This document shows, one piece after another, positions 45,449-57,812 of a stretch of 64,000 nucleotides of DNA; within the stretch, counting starts at the first letter, position 1; each line of letters begins with the position of its first letter. Made by a program: the position numbers and the translations under genes. The DNA lies in assembly GCA_903813345.2 (NCBI GenBank), contig CAIIXF020000002.1:19980455-20044454 (forward strand), given 5' to 3'. A model generated the notes under the pieces. It saw only the letters and a list, made by a program, of their open reading frames with translations. It did no database searches and was not told where the DNA came from. Origin of the DNA: Owenia fusiformis (Eukaryota; Annelida; Polychaeta; Sabellida; Oweniidae).

Positions 45449-47245
45449 TATTATGAGACTCTATTATGAGTAGTTGTACTTGACAGAACATTATAACAGC
45501 CTCCAGGTTTTGAGTCTAGCCTTGATAATTTCCTAGTAATCCTCCCAAAAGTGAATTAAATAAGTTATTCCAAAAAGCAATTAGAGTAAAGTAGAATGTT
45601 ATGTTGCATTAGCTGGGGTAGTATATACTCATCTTGATGGATTCTATTATAATGCAACTGCTACATTCAGTAGAATTCTAATTATTTTTTAGATATACCA
45701 GTATAGTCTATTTTAGTGCTGTCGTCAAAATTCTGTTTGTATGTTATAATATATATTCTACTGTTTTCTATTGACGGAACAAAGTGATAGATTCTTGTCT
45801 CGATTAAAATGTATTTTACTTTGCTTTTGATTAAGTGTAGGCTCATTATCACTACATTTTATATAGTATTAAGTCAACATTTTGAAATAGAATAACTTAC
45901 AAGACAAGGAAGGGGTGTTTTAGCTGGATTTGATGTTAAATATTGAATTATTAGATCACTGGGGAAGTAAAATTGTTAAACATGCTTAAGTATTTGAAAG
46001 GGAATCATTTGTTATTCATAGGATAAAAATGAGAAGATTTTCTATCCTATTGTTGCCATGATTTTTACTTTGATTTATCAATGACCCTTGCTACCATAGC
46101 AACCATTACTTTAACATTCTGGCACTTTGTGTTTGGATCAAGATGTATTGTCATAGCACCATTCTATAATCTGTACAAATATGACATTTTAAAAAGAAGT
46201 ATCTCTCACAATAAGAGCATTTGTATCCTTTACTTCTTGGATATCCTGTATGTGTAGATTTGTACGTATATTGTATTTCAGTTGAAAGTTACTCAAATGT
46301 TAAATCACCAAAAATCGCCAATGTTATCATATGTAATAGATTGAACACTGATGTTTCATATTGTGATTTTTTGACAGAATCAGCGTTATTTGGTGAAAAA
46401 TCCTATCCAATTTCTGACAACTGCTCCATCCTAATTAAGTTTGCTATGAGATATTGTGCTTTCATATATCTTTCTCGAGGAAAACTAGATAATAGAATTC
46501 CTGTGACAGCTCGGTGAAAAAAATAATTGTAAAATACATTCCTAAAACAGTGTACATGAAGTTTTAAACATCCCTTGACAAAATACAGAACTGAGGCTAA
46601 ATGAAAGTTTAGACCACTTCCTTGGTTCATTGGTATTTCTTTCTACTATAGCATTGATAGCCCAATCTTGAAGGCTTGTATCTCTCCATATCTTAGTTCA
46701 CTCTGGTCGACAATGATGATCTCTCCATTGTCATTGGCGATTACTTCATTAAGAATGCTGACCACTTCACAACAACAATATAAGAGCTGTCTATGGCAGA
46801 CAATCAATGTGCCGGATGCATTTAAATTGACAAATCAGAATACTTTATCCTCTCTAGCTATTTTTATTATCGGAAGACAAGAAATTTGTCTTGGCTGTTT
46901 TTGACAGATGTAATCAGACAGCACTAAGGGCAAGAACTTAATAACACAAGCACACACAAAACATTCTATCCTAGATAAAACCATACTGTTAAATGTTAAA
47001 CCAGTGTATTTCTTCAGTCATATGACATGCCCTGATGGATCAAGATGACATCTTGATTTATAAGGTTTCATTTGCTCCCTGTATAACACCTTGGAAGTCG
47101 AAGATGTCAAGATGGGTTAAAGCATGAACAGATAGAAAGATCCTGTAGAAAAACATATATGTGTAATATACATGTAAAATTACAAAGATTAGATTTGCTA
47201 ACTCTTCTACTGAAATGTATTACTTGCTAAATTAGATTCTTCTAT
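45449..47245. other. Intronic stretch, nothing recognised
   Basis: AT-rich. A 98-codon plus frame at 46221 overlaps a 75-codon minus frame; neither has splice or composition support. Confidence 0.4.
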
Positions 47246-47527
47246 AATTAACTTGCGTTTTTTCTTTACTTTCAAGCCATCGCAAAGAATCATATAAGAG
47301 GAGAACTTACCCAGCATTCAACTGCAATTTTTGGAGGAACGAGTCAATAGACAATTGTACCCAGCATTCAACAGCATTGAATTGGATCCTAAATTAACTT
47401 GTGTCTTTTCTTTACTTTCCAGCCTAGCAAAGATTCACATTAGAGGAGAACTTACCCAGCATTCAACTGTAATTTTTGGAGGAAAGAGTCAATAGACAAT
47501 ATTACCCAACATTCAACAGCATTGATT
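47246..47527. repeat. Tandem duplication of ~135 bp that includes an acceptor-like site
   Basis: Copy 1 (47246-47380) and copy 2 (47392-47527) share AATTAACTTG, TTTTCTTTACTTTC, AGAGGAGAACTTACCCAGCA and AGTCAATAGACAAT. In copy 2 the pyrimidine tract reads CTTTACTTTCCAG, a good acceptor; copy 1 has TTTCAAG. Confidence 0.75.
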
Positions 47528-48252
47528 GAAGCATTAAGGATCAAAGGGTAACATATGGTGTTTTCACATTATTACTTATAACTGTTGGTGAGGGAGAAGG
47601 GATTAATCCTATATAATCCTAATGTCGATATTTAATCATTACTTTCATATAGAGTGTCGTACTGTCTTGTACTAAATCCTCTTACCCCCTTTTGTACTTC
47701 TCTACATTAACTACTGTATGGTTTGAGAACAGAGGGGGATTTAAATAAGGATGCTTAAACTTGATTCTCTCCTCCAACTGGGTTATGTGAACCGTTGTGT
47801 GACCTTAAAGAGGGTGGGAGGCTAAATTAAATAGATTTATGCAAAACTGGTTTTGGTGAGTGAAGCAATGAAGTAAAAAAAAGTTTGGATTTTTTGTACA
47901 AAATAACTGTCATTTGATTATTTGATTAAGTAACATGTACTTATTGTGATTAAATTTGAAATGAGCATAACTTCAAAATAATATATGCAAATTGTGTACA
48001 AAGTTCCACACGGTTCAGTTCCTTCTTCATGAGGTATTATCAAAATCAAAAGGTAAATCAAAATTACGTTTTGATTCAGTTTGATTTATATTGCATATAT
48101 GACCAGCTCAACGCAATATAGACCAGTAACTTTTTTAGATGTAATTAGACCACTTTTGATTTTTCAGATAAAATAGAGCTTTGCTCATGCCCTGCCTATA
48201 TTGTGTTCTAAGCCTTGATATAAGATCATAACTTTTGATATATATTTTGTAG
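47528..48252. other. Intronic stretch upstream of the first coding exon
   Basis: AT-rich; nothing recognised except the acceptor tract at its end. Confidence 0.4.
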
Positions 48253-48380
48253 ACATTGTGAATACATCGGAATAAATGGCGCTTCTGTGATCAACATTTT
48301 ACTCGAAGTGAAGTTACGTAAACGGCTGGCCAAGATGGCAGAATCGCCTAGCAACGGTGACAGTGGAATGATAGGAGAAA
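48253..48380 (+). CDS. First coding exon of the large plus-strand gene (MAESPSNGDSGMIGE...)
   Basis: Acceptor ATATATTTTGTAG at 48252 and donor GAGAAA|GTAAGT at 48381 define a 128-bp exon. An ATG in good context (GCCAAGATGGC) at 48335 gives 15 codons plus one base: MAESPSNGDSGMIGE. An earlier ATG at 48275 gives only three codons (MAL). The main frame is also open upstream through the whole exon. A Ser/Gly/Asn-rich start on a very short coding exon after long 5' introns is common in metazoan transcription-factor and RNA-binding genes, but I do not recognise the family. The remaining exons probably lie beyond base 64000. Confidence 0.55.
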
Positions 48381-48487
48381 GTAAGTAGCCAGCTTTGAAT
48401 ATAAGTGTTGTCTTAGCAAAATCAAAATGAAAAATGTAGTTGACGCCATCTTTAAAAATAACTGCTCTTTCCAGATTGATATTGCTC

Positions 48488-48694
48488 TTAACCTCTCGAC
48501 TACCCAGAGTGACAAGATTTCTCGTCACCTTAGAAATGACCTTGAAACCTAGAGTGACGAGATAATCTGTCACAAATTTTTTTAAGTTGAGCATCATCTT
48601 TTGTATATTTCTGCAGAAATATGTAGAAAGATGGCCAAAGTGAAAAATCCTCTGATTTCAAACCGATTTTAGAGCCTGGGATTCAAGAGGTTAA
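48488..48694. mobile_element. TTAA-flanked piggyBac-like MITE
   Basis: Left TTAACCTCTCGACTACCCAG and right CTGGGATTCAAGAGGTTAA are inverted with TTAA at each end. A subterminal direct repeat AGAGTGACRAGAT occurs twice (about 48506 and 48551). It lies just downstream of the coding-exon donor at 48381. Confidence 0.65.
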
Positions 48695-49254
48695 ATAAGT
48701 GCATAGGGACAATACAAGGATTAGACAATGATGGTCACATTATTATATTTTTACGCTCAATGGCAAACATTACAATTAACTGATGCTTAGTTAATGTAAG
48801 TGATGAACAATTTTCTATAATCACTTTTTGATTTCCATGCAAAATGTACTGGAAATATGTTTTATTTCAGTGTATGATATGTGCATGATATGGAATGTAA
48901 CAGTTGATCGTAAATTGCAAACATTTCAATTTCAGCATTTAGTTCAAATATTATCTTTCAGCGTTAGATGTGAAAAGATGTTCTTTTAAGTGCATGTTAA
49001 TAAAAACCAAACCTCTGAATTTTATGCCATCTATTGAGAGTGCAGAATATTCCTCTCTCCAGTGCTTTGTGACTATGTAGTATGCCATCTTACATACTGT
49101 AAGGAAATCAGAGTTTCTACTGAAAACTTCTCAGTTAACTTACCAATATGTCTTAAAGTATAAAGATGTCAGGCTTCACTTAAAATACATTTCATTAATT
49201 TCTGAATATTTTCAATATCCATGGATGGAGAGTTATTAGCTAATAATCTCAATT

Positions 49255-49530
49255 TAGAACTTGATTATTTGGTCATCAAATATCATAGTAATTTGGTTGT
49301 ATATGGTAATTTGGTTGTAAAATAACAGTAATTTGGTTGTAAAATAACATGGTAATTTGGTTGTAAAATAACATGGTAATTTGGTTGTAAAATAACATGG
49401 TAATTTGGTTGTAAAATAACATTGTAATTTGGTTATGTAATATGATGGAATTTGGTCATGAAATATCATGGTAATTCAGTTGTAGTAGTTTGATGTAAAG
49501 TAAATTGGTAATTTGGTTGTAGAATGAAAG
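49255..49530. repeat. 24-bp minisatellite, about 10 copies
   Basis: GGTAATTTGGTTGTAAAATA plus ACAT repeats, degenerate at both ends. Confidence 0.88.
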
Positions 49531-49542
49531 GACTGGGAAATA

Positions 49543-49620
49543 CAGTAAAACCTATGCGAGTAGAATCCTTTGATATGTCAAATAATTGTTCTGTTTGGGA
49601 GGTGTTCTACCTACAGAAGC
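49543..49620. mobile_element. Pogo-like MITE, left-end fragment
   Basis: TA-CAGTAAAACCTATGCGAGTAG followed by GGGAGGTGTTCTACC. Confidence 0.5.
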
Positions 49621-50856
49621 TAATTTAAAATTACACAAATTGCCAGTATTTCACTTAACAGATTTTAGTCATTCTGATACTCATAGCATCTCTCTCTGTT
49701 GCATCGCATCGCTCCAGAAGTATAGAGATGGAGAGGGCGTGGCTTACCACGATGGATTTTAGTAAGTTACTGACTCAATAGATTATGGAATGACGGTGAT
49801 GTGTCAACGGAATTTAAGATGTACCAGTCTAAATTGAATTAAGGCTGACTTGTCAAGTTATTTCCCTAAATAGCTGTTGGTCTATTAACTTAAAATTCAC
49901 GAGATATTGTCTTATAGGTCATTGCTCAAGTTGCACCCTGGGAATTACATTTTAGTCATGTGACACATCCTGTTGTCCTGGGTTAACCGAATATCAGACA
50001 AGATCAGACGGATCGACGACCAATTACATTCCTGCGTCAAAAATATGAACTCAGTCAACGTAATTTTAAGTTTCCTCTCGTCTTGTTAAAAAGAATTAAT
50101 GCTAAATCTGACATTTCTTGGCAATATTGTTTGTAAATTTACTGCATTCCTTGTTAATTCCTCTGTATCACTTGATTGTGGTTGTAGAATCTATAAAATC
50201 TTGAAATTTTGTTTTTTGGCATATCTCTCAATTTCATTACAGACTTGGAAAAAACAAATAATTGTGTAAATTTGCAATTGTAGATGTATTAGGTTCTATG
50301 GTGATTCAATCACTGGGCTTAGAAAGCAGATCTTGTTTCTCATCTGTGATTTGACTCAAATTTGATTAGCTACTTAGTACAAGGGGTCTCTGATTCTTAA
50401 ATCAAATGGACATTTTCAGCAATTGACCCATTGAGGTCAAATAGCCTTCATCAATTCTGTGACAATATATGACAATAACAATGAAGCACAATTTAATTCC
50501 TGTTTGTAACTTATTTAATGTGTACATGCTTTAAATGCAGGTGTGTATATTAGTTATCATGTATTTCAAAGTGTTTTAATTAGTGTTTTCATATGCTTTG
50601 TAGGTGTTTATCACATCGATTCTTTTCTCGAAAATTCTTTATTTTTATCAATTGCACAGGAAATGACAAAAATTTGCTTAAATGTTTTTTTGACTCTCTG
50701 TCACTCTTCTTTAAAAGTCGATAAGTTTCCCGCAAATCTAATAAATGTTAGCATCCATCTGCATTATAATACTATAAATCACTTGTCGCTGCACTTCAAC
50801 CTAAAGACATTTTCCTCATTTTTATTTAAAGGTTAAAGCTCCTTGGCTTAGCTAGA
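49621..50856. other. Intronic stretch with candidate conserved elements
   Basis: 49860-50060 is compositionally complex and unique (GGGAATTACATTTTAGTCATG; ACCAATTACATTCCTGCGTC). 50070-50190 carries family D2 words (TTCCTTGTTAATTCC). Confidence 0.3.
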
Positions 50857-50993
50857 GTTTTGCACTGAACACTCTGTGGATCATCTGCAGTGAACACTTT
50901 TTCCAATAAATTACTCAATTTTGTTAAATAAATTGTAAAACACCAAAAGCTTTTGGCTGGTCCCAAGGTGTTTGGATTAGACAGGTTTTTCCT
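50857..50993. mobile_element. Pogo-like MITE fragment
   Basis: CACTGAACACTCTGTGG, GTGAACACTTTTTCC and the right part TTTGGATTAGACAGGTTTTT. Further GAACACCT-type repeats follow at 51025-51090. Confidence 0.5.
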
Positions 50994-51090
50994 GTTCTTG
51001 TATTGAGGGATTTTTGTTGTCTTTCTGATGAACACCTATATCTTTCTTATGAACACCTGTCTTTCTGATGAACACATATGTCTGTCTGAT

Positions 51091-53863
51091 TGACTCCTGC
51101 TAAGCACATATACAAGGGGCGATCCATATATTCTGATAAAAATGCTCTCATTTTGTGATGAATAACCCTATCTGATGAATATCTTGTGAATACCTAACCA
51201 TTGATTTGTGATTTGATTTGTTCAAAATATTTTGAATGGTGTTACTTATGATTAAGGGTATTTTAAAGAACACATGTCTCCTCTATTAACTTCTCATTTC
51301 CATCAAAAGATTTGAACCTCAAAAGTTTTTGATATTATCAAAAATGATTTGATGTTCTTTGTTACAATATATTATGTGTGGAGTTTATGTCAATAATGTG
51401 TTTCGAAAACACATATATAGTATGTAAAGTGCATAAATATAAGCTTTATCTGTTTTCAAATTTTAGTTTTATGAACTTTTTTAACAGCTTTTTGTAGTTG
51501 GCACTGATATTACGACAAAAATTTCTTGATCATTTATTTCGTGATTTTCTCAGAACTATCTGTCAAAAAACGATTTCATGATAAATCATTCGATCTTGAC
51601 TTTTTTCAAATGAGATCTTTTCGAACCATCTTCAATTAAGCGTTATCAAAGTACTTTAAATCGTGCAGTAAATTGTGTTGTGTTGGTTTATGGGATTTCT
51701 AAGCAATTTTTCAGCCGGGGTCATCTTGGTTCCTCCGGAACAGAAAAAATATTTTTCTTCACTTTTGACAGTTAGCAGTTTTATTATTTTTTCATGTCTT
51801 TTTCTATTAAGTTTCTTTAGTATACTGGTTGCCAATATTCAGTTAGTACGAGAGCTTTAAAGTTGTTTTTAATACCCATCAAAGGAATAGCCAATCAGAT
51901 TTTAAATTCGAGAAACAGTTTTAAGGATCTTTGAGATTGGTAGGACACTCAATAATTTACCCCAATTATTCCAAGAAGAATTTAAATCATTTTTAGAAAT
52001 TGACAGATTTATTTCAGGGTGCATTTTCAGCCACCAATTCCAACTCTTTCCTCTGTTGAAGGGCAAACTTTTCAGGGATGTTCATTGCAGCTATGAAAAT
52101 CTCAATTTGTGCCTCGGAAAATCCAAAGTAGCTGACTAAATGCACAAATTCTTTTTATTTTAAGCTGTTCAAGTTGGGTTCATAATATTGAAATCAAAAC
52201 GATTGAATAGTTGAATTGCAATTATTAAATTTTTTTGTGCCTTGTGGAATCTAAAACGCCAAACTAATATAATATATGGAATCATAGAGTTGCTACTTTC
52301 ACGTAATTATCAGTGCACATATGATATTCCTTATAAAAATATATTATATTTAATTAAGAAGGATTTGGACGTCTGTGTCAACAAATCATTTGTCAGATTT
52401 TCCTCCACATAGATTTTCAGTAATAAAGTATTTGTTTTGAAAGCTTAACACCAACTATTCATATTTTTCAGTATTTGATATTCAGCCATTCAGAAAATTG
52501 TCATTTATCACTTGTATTTACAATTATGATTTTTCTAGTGATTTTCCAGGCAGTAAATATTATTCTGTAAGTCGCTATAGCTTTATGATAGTGAAAAATA
52601 ACACGGCTGACCCATGAAAAACCCATTTGTTTCCCGTAAGTTTCATAAGTTATTGACAACTCCATATTTCTGTTAGTTTTGACTTCATTTTCACAGCAAG
52701 AAATATTATTTAACATTTGTCATAAACTTTTGCAAATTGGCACTTTTTACTTCATTTTTGTTTTCTAATTTCAGCTTGCAAATTTTTATTCGCTCACAAG
52801 AAAGTATATGCAGTATGGGCATTGTATTAATATCAATTCTTGGAATTATAAGTCCATTTCAGTAAATCATGCTACCTATTGCTTATGACAACATTCTTTA
52901 ACTTTCACGGCATAATTTTCACACTTCTGTTAATTTTGTTTACAAACATTACAAGCTGCCTCATGTATGACAATCTAGCCAATGAAACAAAGTTTCCTTA
53001 GTTCACCTATAGGTGTCTGGCAGGGTTTATTGGAAAGATATTTGAAATAGAAATTTTAACTGAAATGAACTGTAAATATTTATTTTGAGCAACAAGATCA
53101 CACGGCCAACTAACATGATTATCTAAATTAACATATGTTTTGATGTCCTGCAATCTTAATTACATTGAGGTACAATTATTAAGAGTCTATACTTCTTTCA
53201 ACAATACCCAGACATTAAAAATAGCCATGTATTTGAACTATCGCTCATATTCTTAATACTTTTTGAAAAAAACATATATCATTTTTATGTTTGAAAAAAC
53301 CATATATTTCTTCAAGTTATTTACTAAAATGGATAGCCAACTCCCAAGCCATAATTACATTCCCGCATGCCGTGTCAACTTAATGTAAAATTAACTAACT
53401 TATCGGACATCACTCTGCAGATCATTGAAATTCACGAGACCATGAGCTGCGGGGAAATGAGAAATCCTCTAAGAGTTGAAGTTTAATCGTTGAATACACC
53501 TGGGAGTGGCTCGACTTAAAGAAATAATGGGCTATTTGAGAGATAAATGTTTTGTTAAATAGAAAGGGCCCAGGATGATTAAATCTAATTGACTAAATCG
53601 CGACCCCATATTAATCTTACTAAATAGAACAAACAACAATATCCTGGCCTTATTTATGGTGAGAAACATCTATTTTGGAGGAAGGGCCTGACAAGCTTTG
53701 ATCTATTGGACCATACCTTTTATGAAAAAAACGTTGTTTTGGGTTATGATGAAGAAAACTAATTCTATGTTGAGTTGTTTAGTTTAAATTGTTCTCTTCA
53801 ATGTTCTACAAATCGACACTTTATTCTGAACAGGAGCCATCGAAATGCTAAGATTGAGATAAA
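51091..53863. other. Intronic stretch with a candidate conserved element
   Basis: 53330-53540 is unusually complex (CATTCCCGCATGCCGTGTCA; CCATGAGCTGCGGGGAAATG). Acceptor-like TTTTCTAATTTCAG at 52772 has no matching donor. No exon supported. Confidence 0.3.
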
Positions 53864-54034
53864 CAGTAAAACCTGTCTAATCAAAACACTTTTTTGGAAT
53901 AGTAGGTGTCCACATTTTAAGGTTTCTTGTTATGTGAGTCAGTAGAGAATAATAAAATTGGGACTGAGAAAAGTGGTCACCTTCAGAGGTATTCTAACTA
54001 AAGAGGTGTTCAGATAAACAGGTCTAACCTACTG
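53864..54034. mobile_element. Pogo-like MITE copy
   Basis: CAGTAAAACCTGTCTAATC left and AACAGGTCTAACCTACTG right. The interior GTCCACATTTTAAGGTTTCT matches the sequence split by the TTAA element at 752. Confidence 0.65.
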
Positions 54035-56093
54035 GTTGTGAAGATCTTTTGAAATGATGCTCAGATCTTTGCTACAAGTCCGGCTCATGTTTAGCGTGAG
54101 TTCTGGTCTATGCTTCAAAGATCATAAGCTTCTATTGATCCCTTTCTTGAAGTATTGACAGTTTGAAAACAGAAATATGTGATGAGTATCAGAATTACCT
54201 CTGGTCAGTGACCCTAGAATTACAAGAAATCGAGAAGGAAAACCTGATATGAAACATTGCCTTTTGAAGTGCTTTCCTTGGTCAATCAATACATAACAAC
54301 AGACATTGGATCTTTCCATGCTTAGTTCTACATTTGTTCATGCTAATTCCTCTTTTCTCTCTAAACATGAATAAAATGTCTCATTTCTTGGTATTTTGGT
54401 AAAATTTAGAGTATGTTCTATACTGCTGTCTCATCATATCTCCCTACTTCACCCTGTAATATTATATTTTACATTTTCAGACAAGGCGTGATATTTTATT
54501 CCTGAGCTTAATTATGTTATCCCTTGAAAAAATGTACTTTGCATATATTTAAGTTGATCACCCATGACAAGAACCAACTTACCTATTACCATTTCACTTC
54601 TGATAAATGTAATCGAAAAAAATAACTTATTTTCAGTAAATGAGACAGCAGAAAAATGAATTTATTTCCCAAGAATTGAAATCATTTGTTAAAATAACAT
54701 TGACTTATTCTATTGAAGACCAGTTCCTCTATAAAGCACATATCTGATATTATCCAGACATGGAATTCCGATATCATGATTTATTACGCTAATTGTGTAC
54801 ATTACACCTTTAATAATGTATTATCAACCTTTGACCTTTTGGAAAATCGAAGTAAAACATATCCTTTGTTACTAGATACTTATCGAGCAGTTATACATGT
54901 ATATCAAGATCATATAAGTAATAATTTTGCATTTATTTGAGAGAAGATTGAAACGATATGTTATGTGAATGCAATGAGTGCATGAATCTCAATGTATATT
55001 GATAAATGTTATTCAATATTGGTTCTATTTTCTCTCAAAAATCATCAAACCTTTGAGAAATGAACCTCATAATTCATGAACATGTTCATACAGATATTCA
55101 TGATAATAAGTATACATAAGAAACCATAATAGCGCAGTGTATTCTGTATGGTAATGGGAAAAAAGCAACGCTTAGTCTTAAAGATCACCGTGATCCCGAA
55201 GAAAATACTTAGGACGTGCCGGCTACAATGGTTTACATGTAAGTATGCGATTATTACTCATTTAGTACGAGTTTTATGGCATGGTTACTGGACATATGGT
55301 ACAGGTATGGCCGGAGAGGAGGGGTCACTGCTAGGGATGATCAATTTCAGTCATACATTTAAAATATATGGTATTAGGTACATATGTATCATCACAGTGT
55401 TTTTGCATGATCAATTGTTCCGTATGAATCATCGTACATTATATTGATTTGGACAGATTGACGTGTTTATATATATAGGGTTATATAATATAGATTCATA
55501 TAAGCATCTACGTTAAGGCTAGGGGGGTAGGATTCAAGTCTTTTATGACATTAACATGTAAAACATCACATATAGTAATTCTTCTCGTCTGTTCTGCATA
55601 TGTATTCTCATAGGCGGCAGACAGTCTGGCAAGACGCATAGATTATTCAATATTCTTGCACTCTTGGGAGAAAAAACATCACAATCCTCTTATTTCTTAT
55701 GTAATATATCAAGAAATTAAGAGAAATAACAAGGAATTGTATTGATAGACATGAAGTCATTAGATATGAGGTTGTTATGCTTCATTTTAAAGACATCTAA
55801 GAGGATCAGTCACCTCTTTCGAATGATGTATCACATGGTAATTAAAATGCCATAGGAACCTTATGTGTGTTGAATATAAGAATGCCAGGGATTTTCTTAA
55901 TGTTAGTTGATATACAAAAACTTGATAATATGATTCGATTCGTATATACTTATAAGTATGTTATAACTGAAAATAGGATTTCTCTGAGGTTGTCTTTCAG
56001 GGATTTCACTTGTGATATTTTCCAGTGTATTTATACAGTTCATGATTGTATGAATGTCGTTGTGTTCTGAACATATTCTGATTCATTACTGTA
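54035..56093. other. Intronic stretch, nothing firm
   Basis: AT-rich. A GC-richer patch at 55145-55340 has overlapping frames but no convincing splice pair. Confidence 0.35.
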
Positions 56094-56230
56094 GATGCTG
56101 CCATATGGACATGTCCAGTATTCATGGCATCTTACCTGCCTCTACCTTACCCCTATATGCCTGTCCCCATAGGGGGAAGAGACAACAGGTGGAGATTAAG
56201 TCCCATATGTATGATGGGGCTAATGTTAAG
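56094..56230 (+). CDS. Weak candidate coding exon downstream of the MAESPSNGDS exon
   Basis: An acceptor-like TTCATTACTGTAG and a donor-like TTAAG|GTATTA bracket 137 bp in a GC-richer island. In the phase required by the donor at 48380 the frame is open: N-AAIWTCPVFMASYLPLPYP and onward to CMMGLML, Pro/Tyr-rich. The acceptor is mediocre and a conserved non-coding element is an equal explanation. Confidence 0.2.
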
Positions 56231-57675
56231 GTATTATGACCAGCTATCCCGACCCTCAATTTGTCCCCATACCCACAATATGCCTCCTACCATAGAAGCG
56301 GAGGGGGGTTACGAAGATTCACATATGAATGTATGGTTGGACCAAATTCAAGATCTTCTTGCTTGCTATCCTTTAATATTCATAAAAATCATTGAAGGTT
56401 TCATGACGATGAATGAGATAAAAGTGTCTTAAAGGAATATTATCAAGAATGGATTCACCTGCTTGCATTGGTCATCTCTTTACATTGATATGCGGTTGTG
56501 ATGAGACGATATACAGCTACTGTAGGTTGGATTTAAATGACTATTGCATTCAAACAAACAAGAAACAAACAAATAAATAAACACACAAACAAACAAATAA
56601 ACAAACTACATAGTCTTTAACAGAAAAAATGGAAAACATCTATCCCACACATCAAGTTTTTTTAACACCATAATTTTTGTTGACTCTTTAAACTATTAAT
56701 TAATCCCATTTATTTATTCTATTTTAATTATCTATTTACACGATTTTGCATGTAAATATGCAAATTGATTTGTGTTTGCTCATAAAAATAATCAATTTCC
56801 GGGGAACTCGATCTTGGTTCTATTTGATGAAAAGTCCATTTCGTTGATAAATCAATCTATATCAATGTTTCCCATGTTTAAAATTTGTGGGCAGCATTTC
56901 TCGTTATTCAAAAAAAGTGTGAAAAGAGCAAATGATTAGCCAGCGGTAATTTTCTTCATTATACTCACACGCAAGAAAATCAGAATCTCGTTAACCAATC
57001 AGAGGTGAACCACATGGATTCAGTCGGACAAGGCCGTGGGATGAAAATAAATTAATGGTCATCATATCAGTATAGGTATCTTAATTACTATGGGATATAA
57101 TTTGATTTGGAGTAAAGTTATGGACCTACTGAGCCTTGTTGATGTGATTGGAATATGAGCCGTCAAGTGGAAGAAACGGGAATAGGATGACGTTAGCGGA
57201 GGAATCATCTGACAAGTTTTTTATTTACCTACCCTGAGTGCAGAATTTAGTTTAAACTGAGCTCTGGTTGGCTCAGTGAGTTGGGAGGTTTTTCTTAGTT
57301 TTCTAGAATGTAGTAGAAGCTATATTTTAAGAGGCTGTTGGTTCATATCATCCTTGGTTCAAGGGTATCTTATTTCTTTCCAATGAAATTGAGGAATGAA
57401 GAATGGTCCATATTGATTGTAGATTTTGTTTTTGTGGTGTTGTCACTTGTGATTAGTCACAGTACAATATCATGAATTAAATAATCGCAAATAAATATTC
57501 AAAATGCCAAATTTAATTTGCCATCGATCAATAATGGCTCTCGAAATTGGTGTAGGTTGATTTAATCATCTACTGAGATCTGAAAGAAAATGTGGTTACT
57601 GCACCTTAAGGTGGCGCTTAATGCAAGTTCTTTTACCATGAACTATCCAAAAATAAGAGACTGATAATATAATTT
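56231..57675. other. Intronic stretch with microsatellite and candidate conserved element
   Basis: An (ACAAACAAAT)-type microsatellite at 56556-56607. 56800-57070 is complex, with TTTCCGGGGAACTCGATC and AATCAGAGGTGAACCACATG. Confidence 0.35.
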
Positions 57676-57812
57676 TTTATGTCACCACCACAAGTGAAAT
57701 GTTATTGCTCCAACTTTTTTTCCTTGATGGTGTTTGGCATTTGTTATTCAGCGATCAGTGTTTGGAATCTGTAACAAATGACAGGTAGTGACATTTTGCA
57801 TGTTAATGCCTC
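57676..57812. repeat. Dispersed family D1 copy (reference description)
   Basis: Family layout: TTTTTATGTCACCACCACAAG, then TGACATATTGTTATAGTCTC, CAACTTTTTGTGGATGG, a variable run of TTGGCATT/TTCAGTG decamers, CTGTAACAAATGGCAGGTGG and TGACATTTTGCATGTTAATG. GTCACCACCACAAGTGGTGAC is a near-palindrome. The class is unknown; no terminal repeats or target duplications are evident. Confidence 0.65.

Noticed and set aside
46221-46517. 98-codon plus frame with overlapping minus frame
   Set aside because: Composition is AT-driven and lacks domain or splice evidence.
48226-48597. 123-codon minus-strand frame
   Set aside because: It lies antisense to the well-supported plus exon and runs into a TTAA MITE, with repeats (LVTLGS) arising from the element.
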